Source of the DNA: Pseudopyrenochaeta lycopersici
Lineage: Eukaryota; Ascomycota; Dothideomycetes; Pleosporales; Pseudopyrenochaetaceae
Assembly (NCBI GenBank): GCA_003313425.1
Contig: NHZP01000065.1
Span: 124,001 to 188,000 of the forward strand
Direction of reading: 5' to 3'
DNA length: 64,000 nt
Positions 12,282 through 24,145 of this stretch are shown in pieces. The position numbers and the translations under genes were made by a program. Every line of letters starts with the position of its first letter. The first letter of the stretch is position 1. The notes under the pieces were generated by a model. The model was not told the DNA's origin and searched no databases. It worked only from the letters and a program-made list of their open reading frames with translations.

Positions 12282-14217
12282 ACGTACATAGTAAGTGAGC
12301 GGGCTATGTAAGCGAGCGGGCTACTCTACTAACTTTGCGCACCTCTATAAGCGTCCTACTTAACTATAAAATTAATTGCTATTTAGATATCTAGATACTA
12401 GCTTCAGCAGCACCTATAGTATCTTTTTTACATGTGCGCGAGTTATGTCTAGTCTCTCTGCATCTTTTACAGCGTGCTGGAGTCTTGCGGCTAGGCCCTA
12501 GTTACCCTCTACTTTAGCGCAGTTTACGCTCTATTTACTACTTAACCTCTTGCTAAGTAAGTAAATCTTCTCTAGCTCCCTTTATTAAGACTCCTCCTTT
12601 CTAAATCTGCCTTCTCTTGCGCTTCTTCTGCTAAGTTACTGCCTTATTAGCTTGCTTAAGGCTAGTAATCTTATCCTCTATTAGCTTAGCTTAGTATATC
12701 TCTACTATAGCCTCCTTATTAAACTAACTAAACGCCTTAATAATTAAGGCTAGTGATAAGCTGTTATGCTGTTGAAGGCGATCGCTAATTAGAGTAGATT
12801 GAGCCTTAAGCTCACGTACGTTCCTTGGTGTTTGAGGCTCCCAGAGAGCTCCTAGCTGAGCTGCTAACTGAGCTCCTAACTGAGCTCCTAGCTGAGCTCC
12901 TTGCTGAGCTGCGAGTTGAGCTCCTTGCTAAGCTGCGAGTTAAGCTGCTGGTGATAGCGTACGCAGTTAAACATCTAGCTTTAACAAGACAACGTCTGGC
13001 TAGAGGGGGACAAAGCCTGCCCCTTAAAATACTAAGCGTATATTTACTAAAGTAAAAGCTTAATTAAAGGCTGCTTTAAAGGCAGGCAGAAATTTAAGCT
13101 TAGTAATGTAGTTAATGTGGGCCTTAATTAAGCTCTCTATCTAGCAGCTGTACGCCTTCTTAAGAGAAGAGAAGCAGCTAACGTTAAGAGGCTGCAGCAG
13201 ATAAGATAAGTGTAGTAGCATGCAGAGGGTATAGATGTTGCTCTCTCTGCAGATCTCTTAAAATTTAAGAGAGTGATAGCTCTTATAGCTATTAAGGATA
13301 AGCAGCTAACGCGCGCCTACTACTCTTGTCTTTATGTAAGTATTAAAGTGCTTTAGCTACGCTACTCTAAGCTAATTAGTTATCTAGCTAGTATTACTAA
13401 CTAAAATAGCCTAGTCGCGTAGAATAGTATCCTCCTAGTACTAGGCAGATAGGTGATACTAGCTAGCAAAGATTAGGAAGGATAGGACTGTCTAGCTAGC
13501 TGTATTAATGCCTTAAATCAACGTTACTTACTCGCGGTTGCCTAGCTAGATAGCCTTTAGCCAACCCCTCCTCTCTAACCTAGTTACGACTAGCTAAGTT
13601 GTAATCTTACCTATCCTAAAGCTAGCTTCGTTAAAATTATATATATCCTTATCTATAATACTGTACTTTGCCTTTATCTCCTCTACTAGCTTAAACTAGT
13701 GGCTTATTAGCTAAGAGTTTTTATATAGAGCTCTCTGCCTATTATACGCTTAGGTAAAATGTGTTATAAGACTGTCTGTACGCTTAATAAAGTTATATAG
13801 CTACTTCTGCCTAACCCTACCTTACCTGCGCGCTGCTAGTAGCTTATTAGCTATATTACCTATAGCTGCGTACGTAGGCGGAAATCTACGCTAATCTAGA
13901 TTAAGTATATAATTAACTATTACCTCCTCTTCTAGCTAGGTAAGCTTCTTTAAGTTAGGCTAGTAATCGCGTTAGGTAAGCACGCTAGCGCGGCGGCGCT
14001 GAAGCGTGGTTTAAGGGACCTCAAACGTCTGTGTAGTAACTCGCTTAGTCTAATTTTAATCTAGATTAAGAGCTAAGATTGCGAGATTAACGTTAGTCTC
14101 GTGAGGAGCTAGTTAAGGTTGAATTAGTAGAGACATAATTGATTGAAGTTGATGCGTTGCGCAAAGTTGGTGGGGTAGCCCGCTCGCTTACATGGCCCGC
14201 TCGCTTGCCATGTACGT
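12282..14217 (-). mobile_element. Fot1/pogo-like DNA transposon, copy 2, heavily RIPed
   Basis: Bounded by TA (12280-12281 and 14218-14219). Inverted ends are long and clear: left ACGTACATAGTAAGTGAGCG, right (complement) ACGTACATGGCAAGCGAGCG. Both ends contain a tandem subterminal pair of the AAGCGAGCGGGC block. The interior aligns with copy 1 over its whole length (for example TTGAGGCTCCCAGAGAGCTC in both), but the transposase frame is destroyed by transitions. 1936 bp. Confidence 0.85.
12838..12950 (+). repeat. Expanded GAGCTCCT/AGCTG repeat inside Fot1-like copy 2
   Basis: About seven to eight degenerate 14-16-bp units based on GAGCTCCTAGCTGA. Copy 1 has only about two to three units at the same place (748-780), where they encode a Gln/Ala-rich stretch (AQQGAQQGA) on the minus strand. 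The expansion is therefore specific to copy 2. Confidence 0.7.
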
Positions 14218-15299
14218 TACTAAAGATACCTAAAGTCCTAAACTACTAAGAATGTAACGTATGGTTTCAGGCAATAGTACTTGCTTCACACCACAGGTAA
14301 TAGTGAAGGGATGGTTTTGTATTGCTGTAACTCAGCTATGGGAGAGAATAATACTTGTCGTCCCCGCTCCGCGCAGTTGGCGCAGGTTTTGAGCAGGTCC
14401 GTCGCGTTGCGCGCTAGCCCTCGAAAAGGCCTAGCGCAATAATACTGCAACACCAAGATTCAGATTCACGATACTTTGTTACAAAGAAGGCTAAAGAGAT
14501 TAAAGTATTACACAGATAAGTAATAGGCTAAAGACCTTAAAGAGTAGGAGGCTCTCTACCCTCCTCCTATTAAAGGAGACGTTAGTAGCTATCACATAAA
14601 TTAGAAATACTACGCAGAGAATCTCCTGCCTAAGTATATTAAGGCTATTTATTAGGCACGACTTTAGGAGCTACGTAATTAGTATCTTTAAGAGGATAAT
14701 AATCTATCTTATAGTACTAAGAGCTTAGATAATATAGCTATTAAGAAGAAAGAGGCTAATTAGATACCCCTAATTATTTACCTAGCTTAGAGTCCTAATC
14801 TAAACCTAGTAGAAGGTATATAGCTTATCTTAAAATAGAGAGTTAAGCAAAGATTATATTTACCCCTACTATCCCTAATCCTATAGGATAGAACTAAGGC
14901 CTACCTTTAGGCAATCTGCTATTAAGAATAGGTATGTATATTAATAGCGGAAGTTAGGAGTTTAATCTCTAAGATGCCTTAGTAGTGTGAATAAGTAGCT
15001 TTAAATAGTAGAAGCCTTATTTGCTTAGAAAAATAGTAAAATACTAAGAAAATAATGTATATACACCTCTATAGCTCTTTAAACAGCCTCACGATTATAT
15101 CTATGCACTCTATTCACTGTTTTAGTGTACAATACTATGGTGGGGTAGAAGCTAAGGCACTGCTTAGCTCAGCAGAAAAACGTCTCACGAATTATTGCGG
15201 CACCTAGTAGGGGTGCCTACTACAGTACTAGGATAAAAGTTTGTTCGCGTCGCGCACGTGCCAGAACAACAACACGCGAACACGCAGAACTACTACTTC

Positions 15300-16480
15300 T
15301 CTAAGTTAAGATAACTATATTAAAATAAGACCTTTTAGCAGAGAAATTAGTAGTAATTAAATATAAGGAGGTAAACTATTAGAAAGCTAGCGTAATTATA
15401 TTCTAGCCTAGAAAGAGGTAAGTATGCAGACTAAGGAAATTATAGAGACTCTTAGCTATTCGTAACGCTGCGTTTAGAAGATAATATAATAATAAGAGGC
15501 TACTACTAGTAACACCTTACGCTCCTAGATAAGCTATCTACCTATTTTAACTAGGCGTAATTATTATAAGCTACTTTACCTTACTAGAAAGTTCCTAAAA
15601 ATTAAGTACTATAAGCTCCTTAAAGAGGCTAGGATATAGGTAGCTAATAAAGCTACCCCCTATATATTAAAGAAGACTATTTAATATACCCTCTTTAAAG
15701 CTAGATTATATAAGTTTAAAGTAAAGTATAGACTAAAAATTAATAGAGCTATAGTAATTTTATATCTTAAGTTTACTATAAATTAGTATAGCTTTAATTA
15801 GCAGAGGACAGTCTTTAGGTTTAGTAATAAGTACTTAATTACCTAAGGCTTTAGCTATAATATACTATAAGTATAGTAATTACTAGATAAGAAATAGAGG
15901 TATAAGATAATAGATAGGGTTACTACTACTTATTAATCTACTTATATAGTATAGGCGTTAATATAGATAACTATAAAGAGTTATATTAGGCGTAGTCCTC
16001 TAGTAATTATAACCTGTAATCTATTAGCATAATGTAAAGGCTATAGCGCGTAGAGTTATACTTAAGCCCTTAAGGAAGGCCTATTACCTTAATATAGAGC
16101 TAGTAAGAGGTTTATATAAGATAACTTACGTATCTATACTACTACTCTCTTAAAAAAGTAGTTAGAGGTTTATAGTATATAAATAGTTAACTTCCTACTA
16201 TATTCTCTAGACTTTAACCTAATTAAACATATCTAGTAAGCACTTAAATAGAAAGTTTATAAGTTCTACTCTAAGTTTAATTATATAGGAGAGTCTAAAG
16301 ATAACTAAGATTGCTTTAAAATAGGGTTATTAGAGGCGTAGGCAGCTATCCCTAACTTACTAATCTGTAAGCTAATTACTAGCATACTATACTACCTTAA
16401 CACTGTAAGACTTATATAGGGCTACTAGACTAAATATTAAGTATATTATAATAAATTTACGCTAAAAATTATCTAGTTTT
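15300..16480 (+). pseudogene. Tc1/mariner-like transposase relic, second copy
   Basis: Very A+T-rich, RIP-saturated sequence. Read through stops it still shows the C-terminal DDE half, with LDFNLIKHI in place of the usual DLNPIEHLW and KVYKFYS after it, the order seen in the relic at 8041-9380. No complete ends were found. Dead. Confidence 0.6.
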
Positions 16481-16499
16481 GTCTATCCTACATAATGTT

Positions 16500-16990
16500 A
16501 TAGTGCTTTAAAGTTAAGGGTTTAAGTAGTGATAGGGACGCTAACCTCCTTAGCGAACAGACTTTTGTCCTGTGACTGTACCAAAATATAGCAATTCTAC
16601 GTACTAGAGGTTTCCTTTGGAGATTCATCTAACGCATACGCTTGTTAATCTTCTTCAAAATCACCTATAATGGCGGCGACTATGGGGTTCTTGAATTCAT
16701 CTTCGGGTTTGACATAATTTGGAGAAAGCCAGTGGCCCAAAACACTCTATTATTTCAACCGTATCTAGTGATAGTGAGGCCCTATCCCATGAGAGAGTCC
16801 TTCGTGCGCCTGAGAAAATCCTTTCTATCTCTGCTGACATAGGTGGTATTGAGAAGATGTCGATCGCCATTTTAGAGAGTCGAGGATACCTCTCTTGCTG
16901 TTCTGAGCGACACCACCACTCCAGTGAAGTAACGTCTTTAGGTAGGACTTTCACCTCTCCAGTCAGTGATGGATATAAACATATAAACTA
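16500..16990 (-). pseudogene. Isolated hAT transposase C-terminal fragment
   Basis: Minus-strand frame 16954-16697 (85 codons) is the hAT C-terminal dimerisation domain: YPRLSKMAIDIFSIPPMSAE followed by IERIFSGARRTLSWDR. It ends next to the left terminal repeat of the hAT element that begins at 16964, but that element has its own copy of the domain at about 17250-17460, so this fragment comes from another hAT copy. It is much less RIP-damaged than its neighbour. Confidence 0.8.
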
Positions 16991-19821
16991 AACGGAGGAC
17001 CCGTTTAGTTTCGTTTCACTGAAACGGACCTCTGTTTCAGTTTCGTTTCAGCGTTTCAATACGTTTCAGATCTAAGGATAGAGACCTTATACTCTAACTA
17101 TTTACAGTCCTCACTAACTGTGACTAACACGTCTGCTGGCATCTCTATAGCTAGCTGGTAACGCATGACATTACGGGGAAAATCTCTCGCCGTCTACGAT
17201 AGCTAGATCTTCCTCTATGCACTTGATCGCCTTATCTACGAACTGATTATTTATGAAAACACTACTCAAAGGGGCCTGCTGTCGGCATGGCGTTATGCTA
17301 ACCTAGCTCTTTATGCACTCTGTTATCTCCACCATTCTAGACCCTAAGCGTATTCTCTTAGGTGCGATTGTATGTTTGCCACCTAAAAACACCTGTTCTG
17401 GACCTGCTAACATTGGTGGGATTATAAAGGTCGTGATAGCCATCCTTGCGAGGTTGGGATAGGCAGCCTGCCTAGCCGGTTCAAGCCACTATTCAAGCGG
17501 TGTTTGGAAGGTGCTAAGCTGGATAGGCGCACCCTGTGGAGACGTTAGAAAAGGATGAAATCTAAACGCCTAGAACACTAAGCTTTACTTAGATAAAATC
17601 TTTAGACTCCTTAATAACGGCATTGGTTCGCGTTAACTCTAAACGCCGTCTCCTAACAGGATCCTTGATAGTATTAAGATCTGCTATTAGCGTAGCGGAT
17701 GACTCTAGTTTAAAGTATTTCTTCTACATTATCTGCACAGCTCTAACCGCAGGCTTAATGTACTGTTTCTGGTGATCCTAAGACTTCTTGATGTATACTT
17801 TGCGTAGTTCTGGATGGAGAAGGATGGAGGCTGCGTATACCGCTGTATCGTCGGCGAGCCTATAGTACTTATCAAACTTGAACCAGCCTGTTAGAATCTA
17901 TGTAAGCATTTGTGGATTATGGCTGTACTTAATCTTTATATCCGTGAAATGCTTGACGATTAACTCTATACTTTCGAAGGCGCGATCTAGCGTCGCCGTG
18001 ATCCCCTGCGTATTTAGCGTGCAATCTATAAAAGGCTGTAAGAACTCCTTAATATCCTTAAGCTCCTGCCAGTCTTCCCTGGATAGGGCATTGTCACCTA
18101 ACTCATTCTAATGCTTATTAATCTAATCTCTTAATTCTCTGCGCTTAAGCAGTGCGACCTTAACCTTGATGAACCAGGAGTTCTAGTGAGTGTCATTATC
18201 TAATAGGATTGCCCGGCCGATGGCTAACACGATACTATTATATCTCTCAGTTAATGCACGTGCCTAAACATTGATATTGTGCAGCTTTCCTAAAGACCCT
18301 AGCCTCCGCCATTCGCGCCCAAGCTCTTGCTTGTCCTTGTTGTCTAGGTTTGAGTCCTTGGACAGCTGGGCTACCTCGTGGATGGCTAGGTTGATGGCGT
18401 CTTCTTCGTCTGCTTGATCCTCTCCGCTCTTCTTTTTTTTAAGCTGAACAGGAATGCCTGCACTGTGAGATTAAGGTTATAGCTGTAGCAACGTACTCTG
18501 CGCAGAATAGGGTTAAAACTTTTGATCTTATTCGCGATATGACGGAGCATTTTGTTGTTTAAGGTGTGATTATCTATTGTAAAGAATCCAAGTTTATCCT
18601 GCAAGCCAGCCTCCCGGATCACCTCTAAAAACACCCTAGCCTGCTCCTCACTACTGTGTGAGCCCTTAAATTCCTTTAATAAAAGTAGTGCTGATTTAAT
18701 GCGACGGGCGTCTGCGTTAGCCTAGTGAACCACAATCGCTTAGAAGCCTGCCTTTGCTGGTAAGGTCCACATATTGATTAAGAAGTAGATCTATAAGAGT
18801 GCGTTCTGCGGTTTCTTCAGGAGCTGGTCGCGATAGAGGAGATAGGTTAATTTAATAAGCTTAGGAATATCTTTACGAGCAAGTTTTAGTAAATCCTTAG
18901 CCTTATAATTTACTAATAGGATAACGCTCTAAAACTTAGGCTAGTTAAGCAGCGAGTGAGGAAGGTTTCGAACTGTGATAAGTCTAACGCAGGCCTCTTT
19001 AAACTCTAGTTATTAAATTACAGTGCTAAGATGCTTCTCTAGCTTAATATTATAGCCTCTCTTTCGCTCTGTCTGCTTCGCAAAGATATCCTTTATTATA
19101 TTACTAAAAGCTGTGCAGGAGGCGCTATCCTGAGTAGATGAAATATGTATTAAATAGCTGTCCTAGAGGTGTTCCCGGAACCTTATAGACGCAGGTGTGC
19201 CTTTATACTTCGTGTAATGCCTGTAATAGTAAATCTCGTGGTAGTGCTTGTTTCTGGCGGGCTCCTTATCCTTTAGTAGCCGTGTGTGAGCCTATAGGTT
19301 TTTATTGAGCCTTTTTTTCTTGCGCTTTGGTTCGTTAAAGGGACAGGTATTAGTAGATTGGGGTCGAAGTCGAACCGAGCCCGTTTCTGTGTCTTTAGTC
19401 AGCTTGGTGAAGTTGGAGACTGAAGTAGAGTGGTCTAAGTTATCGCTAAAGAGGTTATTAGTCATTATGTTAAGGTAGTGGGATGTCTATCTGGGGTTGG
19501 CAGAATATATCGAGAATCGAGTTGTGAGTTAAGATAGGATATGTGAATGCATAGTAATGAGTCATCGAAACTTCTAAATTCGACTAATCTAGGATGTTAA
19601 GTTAAGTCTGTTTGCACAATAGTAGCTGGCTAGTGATCTATTGGCTTCCAAAGCTTTGATGTTCAAGCCCTTCGGCTTCAGGCTGACCTGCGATAGGCTA
19701 AATCTGAAACATATGAAACGGTATGAATCTAAACAGCCAATCGTTTCACTGAATCGAAACGGCAAACCGTTTATGTTTCAATGAAACGGACTGAAACGGA
19801 TACGGTTTATATCCATCACTG
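16964..19821 (-). mobile_element. Degraded hAT element with terminal inverted repeats
   Basis: Ends read CAGTGATGGATATAAAC at 16964 and the complement at 19805-19821. Subterminal zones at both ends are dense in short GTTTCA/TGAAAC motifs (16990-17070 and 19700-19800), resembling transposase-binding clusters. The expected 8-bp target duplication is absent: the flanks (TCTCCAGT and GTCGCATA) differ, so one end may have been rearranged. About 2.86 kb. Confidence 0.75.
17130..19465 (-). pseudogene. hAT transposase, RIP-inactivated
   Basis: Read 19465 to 17130. Start MTNNLFSDNLDHSTS, then a Lys-rich, BED-finger-like region. The open piece 18634-18386 contains DKLGFFTIDNHTLNNKMLRH and RRVRCYSYNLNLTVQAFLF, typical hAT core blocks. 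The C-terminus at about 17460-17250 reads YPNLARMAITTFIIPPMLA then GGKHTIAPKRIRLGSRMVEI, the dimerisation domain. Many TAG/TAA stops. Confidence 0.8.
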
Positions 19822-20058
19822 GTCGCATAGACTTTGGTGAAGTGAGGCGTGGGCGCGGGCGCCATGCAGCCCGATTAAAGCGAGCTAATCAGCCGAGAAA
19901 ACAGAATGAAGACTGGGTGGATATAGCCTTCTTAGCTCCAACGTGATTCATGCAAGAAACAACTAGAGAAGGTTGCCACAGATATAACCCATGTAAAACA
20001 TCGTTTGGATTGAACATCTACTGAGTGGAAACCACCCTTGGTATTCTACTGCGTAGTT

Positions 20059-21121
20059 TTATACTAGTCGCGCAGCCTCTTTGCCGGCTTTGGCAGCACG
20101 GAATTTCAGCTGCTGATCCACCACGTCTTTGACTTGCACCTCCATTTCCCTCCACGAAGTGAATCCGAGATCAGCTTGAGCACGAGTAGTGTCAACAAAC
20201 CAACGATCTCCCGACCTTGGCTTTGCCTTGAAACCTGCTCCAGGATATTCCGTTTTCGCAAAGGGAAGCACCTCCTCCCAATGCCGATCTTTAGCAGACA
20301 ACAGGTACGAAGAGATCGGCCTTTCAGCCAGATCGAGTGCTTTGATGTGGGCCTCTGCGACGTCGAGCACGTGTACGCCACGGAACGGCGCAAATAGCGG
20401 CTCCTCAGAGTACAGCGAGCCGAATAGCATCGCGTTTGTTCCGGAGAGGTCGTCTGCTGACTTTTGCAACAGGCTTGGGCCAAAAACGAAGACGGGATGC
20501 AGAGTAACGACAGAGTAGCGAGGCTTTGCGGCCGCAATAAAGTCCAAGGTGGCGGTGTAAGATGCTAGTTTACTGGCAAAATACTGGCCTGTAGGATCGA
20601 GTGATGGTACGATTGCTTCATCGAAACGAAGCTCAGCCGGGTCGATATCCTCTACAGTTTGTGAGTGGACGTGTTTCGAAGACAACAGCGAAAAGGCAGC
20701 TCGTACCCTTCACAATCAGTCCATCACGTCCCTTTCCAAGTGGAACAAGTGAGGCAACTGAGGCAGTGATGATGACTTTTTTGATAGAGGGACTGCGATG
20801 TGCAGCATCCAGGACTGAGGTTGTGCCCTTGACCGCAGGTGTCAAGAGGTCTTTGCCAGGCTTCGGCAAGGGAGAAGCAATATGTATGACATACTGGACG
20901 CCTTCAAGCGCAGCATCAAAGGCGCCCGCGACGGAATAATCCGGGACAACGATGAAGTCGAGCTTGTCGGCGAAGTCGCGAAATGCCTGCCGCAAAGACT
21001 GGATTTGCGACTCGCGTCTGACGCTCAGTCTTACCTTGTAATTGGCGCGTAACGCAGTCAAGGTAACTTGAGCACCGATGAAACCAGTGGATCCGGTAAT
21101 GAATATGAGCGGCATTGACAT
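20059..21121 (-). CDS. Epimerase-type short-chain dehydrogenase/reductase, two exons
   Basis: Extended SDR of the NAD-dependent epimerase/dihydroflavonol-reductase group, likely an NADPH aldehyde or ketone reductase in the cytosol. Exons 21121-20707 and 20651-20059, over a 55-bp intron (20652-20706, GTACGA..TGTAG, phase 1); 335 aa, normal for the group. Residues 8-17 carry the Rossmann motif ITGSTGFIGA; the active-site Tyr and Lys are in QYFASK (Tyr162, Lys166), with Ser near ITASVAS (118-124). An ATG further upstream (21199) is in frame but would add 26 residues ahead of the usual start, so MSMPLIFITG is preferred. No RIP damage. Substrate unknown. Confidence 0.88.
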
Positions 21122-21199
21122 CCTTTGGTCTTTATTCAGGGAGAGTATAGGGACACGAAAGCAATGAAAAACAGACGGTGCTGGAGAGGTAAAAGACAA

Positions 21200-22790
21200 T
21201 GTGACAGGCCGAATAGCGCATTCAAAATTGTTGTGCCACTACAGTTTCAGCAAAGTCACGATGAGTAATCAAGTTTGTAGGAAATGTGGTCTCTGTGTCA
21301 AGTGAAGTGTGGATCGGCTGATCGTTGTGCCGAGGCTTCCGAAACATGTCCCGCCACTTTTGAGTAATCAGAAAGCGGACGTGCTTATGCGGACAAGGCG
21401 GTTCGAGTTTGCAGTGCCCTAGTCAGGCATAAGATGATGATCTGCTGCTCTCTCTGGCTGGGACTCCGCTCTAACACACAAGTTCCACTTGGCGATGTTC
21501 GTCGTTATGTTCTGCATACACAACGCCTCATCAAAACTTGAGCCCCTCTGAAGCTAAACAATTAACGCGCCTGAGTAAGCTCTTCAGTACCCGCTCATAG
21601 CGCCTTGTAGCATACGATAGTAACTTAATAAAATTACTAGGGAAACTGTAGAGGCAGAGGGTAAGAGAATAGAGCCCAGAAGTGTCACTAATGCTAGCGA
21701 AGGCGTTAAGTAGTAATAAATTATAAATTCTCCTTACGTTATAACTAGAATAGTTATGCTGCTATATTTCTGCACTACTGTAGTAGACGTTAGCATACGC
21801 CTACATGTAGTTACAGGCGTAACTAAGGTTTCTAGGAATGCCCTAAATATAAGCACTAACTAGATAAGTATTAGGTGTACGGATAAGATCCTAGGATAGG
21901 TGCGGGGTAATAATTACTTTAGACGTGCATAGTGTGCCGTTGCACAGGGTACCTGGGCAATCAGGTGATGATGGGTTTCCTTTGTCAGCGAAATTTGGTG
22001 ATAAGACTTGGAGATGCGAGAGATCTCAACATTATGCACCACACACCACAATAATTCACTTCAATACTGAGATTTTGCAAAGTAGCTAGTGCATTAGCTA
22101 CGTCAATTCAATAAGATTTTAGACTATTTTGTTTATTACTTTTAATCAGGCTCCATACTTACCTTCGTTTCTAGTAGACTGCACAGGTAGGGCTGCTCCT
22201 GTTATTCACGCACGTTTGATTCTAGCGTTACCTCTTATTTACAACACTAGAACTGCGGGATTGTGCTAAACTACCTTATTAACTCTACAAATAATAGCGA
22301 AGCCTAAGGGGCATAACAGTCTGTTCTAGTTAGGCTATAGCTAATAAGAGCAGAATAAGCCTACATAGCATTAAACTGTTATCGTTAAAAACATAAATAT
22401 AAGAGCGCTATATTGCAATACAGAAATTATAGGATTACTTAGAAAGAGCTAGGTGTCTGTTTAACCCTAAAAAACCTTTAAGAGGGATGGCGCTGTTACA
22501 GCCAGCCTTTAGAACCTTTAAGAGGGATAGCGCTGTTGCAGCTAGCCCCTCTATATTTTTAGAGCTAAGAGTTGACAGGGACCAGCTCTGTTAAGGCTGT
22601 ATCCTTGTTATCTTGCTATAACAAATTAAGACTTCCTATAAGATGAGCGGAAGCTAACTTAGTAGCAGGATAAGAAAACGAACAAGAATAAGATAATAGA
22701 AAACAGAAACGAGAACAACTATAAATAATTAAGAAATAATTCAGAAGTAGTATAGTATTAGATTATTAGCGTGAGCAAGGAACTGCTTAG
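21200..22790. other. Intergenic and RIP-worn DNA
   Basis: Up to about 21540 this is ordinary intergenic DNA. Beyond that it is A+T-rich with TA-rich composition and no intact frame, consistent with an old transposon. Inside it a 35-bp direct repeat stands out (listed separately). Confidence 0.4.
22473..22547 (+). repeat. Direct duplication of a 35-bp block
   Basis: AACCTTTAAGAGGGATGGCG at 22473 recurs at 22513 with period 40; the two copies differ only by transitions (GG to AG, TTACAGCC to TTGCAGCT). A local duplication predating the mutations. Confidence 0.7.
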
Positions 22791-22793
22791 TAG

Positions 22794-23290
22794 TTGCAGT
22801 CTCCTTATTTAGTTATACTGAAGGACTGCAGCAGCCTATTCAGGATTCAGCCTTTAGTTATCCTTATAGCCAAATTAACACTAGATTCGCTATTATTTAG
22901 ATTAGATCTTACGCCTGCTATTAAGGTTATTAAGAAACACACTATAAATACTAGTAAAGTACTTATGCCTATAAGGTTAGCGAGGAAAGACTTTCTATTT
23001 ACAGAAAAGGACGTTACTAAGTTCCTAGATAACTTTAATTACTAGGCAGACAATAGCAGCTATAACAACTATTAAAAGACAAGAATATTTCTAGATTTCT
23101 GCGATACTATATATAAAAGCTTTATTAAGAAAATAAGGCTATATAGGGTACTAGACTAGAAGAAGCTTTAAGAAGTAATAAAAGAGTATTAGTATAATTA
23201 AGATGTAGCTTAACATATAGGAACGTGAGCGTTCCTAGAGACCTATATTTCTGAGACGTTAAGAAAATTCCAGGCATATGGATCCCCAGA
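22794..23290 (+). pseudogene. Gag-like retroelement fragment
   Basis: A frame with RIP-type stops reads LFTEKDVTKFLDNFNY, then KTRIFLDFCD and EVIKEY, a pattern like the gag proteins of fungal LTR retrotransposons (F-x-G/E-x-DVTxFLxxF...KR...EYC...LKKEY). No protease, polymerase or LTR was recognised nearby. The family call is an inference from pattern only. Confidence 0.45.
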
Positions 23291-24052
23291 ACTATGAGGT
23301 CTGCCCCTTTTTTCTCTTGCCCCGTGCGTTCGCTAATCTTACGAAACAGAAGGAGAACACCTAGAAGAATGCGTCCGCCCCCTTTATTCTGCGACTAAAC
23401 CTTTCTTAGCTAGTTCTCTAACCTAGATTAGCTAGTACCTACGCGTAACGCGTTAGAGCATAAATCGCGTTCCTAGACGCGTAACTACGCGTTCTATATA
23501 ATAGAATAAATAAGAGTAAAAGCGAGAGGGAATAAAAGAGAGAAAAAGAAAGAGTATCTATAATGTTTACCTTTCTCCCATCCTACAGCGTCCTTGTCTG
23601 CCGCCAGCATACCTGCGCTGTCTACGGCCTAGATTAGCACCTAGAGCGCCAGCATAGTATACCTGCAACGCAGCGGAGAGAGCTGCTCGCAGCCTACTAA
23701 GGCCTTAACTTAAACCCGCCAGCGGAGGTCCCTCTCCCTTAACTAAACAGCCCGCCTATCGCGGAGCTAGGTTCCCCACAGGACGCATTTCTCTGCTGTA
23801 ATCACGTCGCTAGTAGTAGCAGTAGCAGTAGTAGTAGTAGCACTACTACTAGCAAGCGCTGCGGCTTTCTAAGCACAAGCCGTAAGTGTATACAGAAACA
23901 TATAAACGAGCAGCACGGTATAAAGCTTACACGATGGTCCTCTGCCTCTGCGACCTCGTACCAGGAGCACGCTACGCAGCTATGGAGGCCAGTTAAGGTG
24001 CAGACTTTTTTCCGCGAACGGCGCTACGTCCGGTACTTTGTAGTACAGGCAG

Positions 24053-24145
24053 AGGTACAGGAGCAGGCACAGGAGCAGGCACAGGAGCAGGCACAGGAGC
24101 AGGCACAGGAGCAGGCACAGGAGCAGGCACAGGAGCAGACGCAGG
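24053..24145 (+). repeat. 12-bp tandem repeat (CAGGAGCAGGCA)
   Basis: About seven near-perfect copies encoding (Gln-Glu-Gln-Ala)n in the helicase ghost frame. It is C-containing and not RIPed, so the expansion is probably recent. Confidence 0.85.

Larger units (their letters stand above)
11540..15060 (+). pseudogene. Tc1-like transposase, split and RIP-inactivated
   Basis: The left half (to about 12280) reads, through stops, FIDKAYLNFIEDF then INQYFKSKLNFYNN, matching the first catalytic Asp region of Tc1-like transposases (Asp altered in this copy: DEA appears as DKA). The right half (from about 14490) reads SSYHIN, KYYAENLLPKYIKAIY, then EDNNLSYSTKS where EDNDPSHGTKS is usual, and SPNLNLVEGI where SPDLNPVEGIW is usual. 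The insertion at 12282-14217 divides the gene. All stops are TAA/TAG. Confidence 0.75.
11397..15217 (+). mobile_element. Tc1-like element interrupted by a nested Fot1-like element
   Basis: Inverted ends are 11397-11450 (core AGGTGCCGCAATAATTCGTG) and 15163-15217 (its complement with CTCAGCAGAAAAACGTCTCA). Between them lie the two halves of one RIP-worn Tc1-like transposase, separated by the Fot1-like element at 12282-14217 plus about 270 bp of less worn DNA (14220-14490). This orders events: Tc1-like insertion first, Fot1-like insertion second. Exact outer ends are uncertain by a few bases. Confidence 0.75.
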
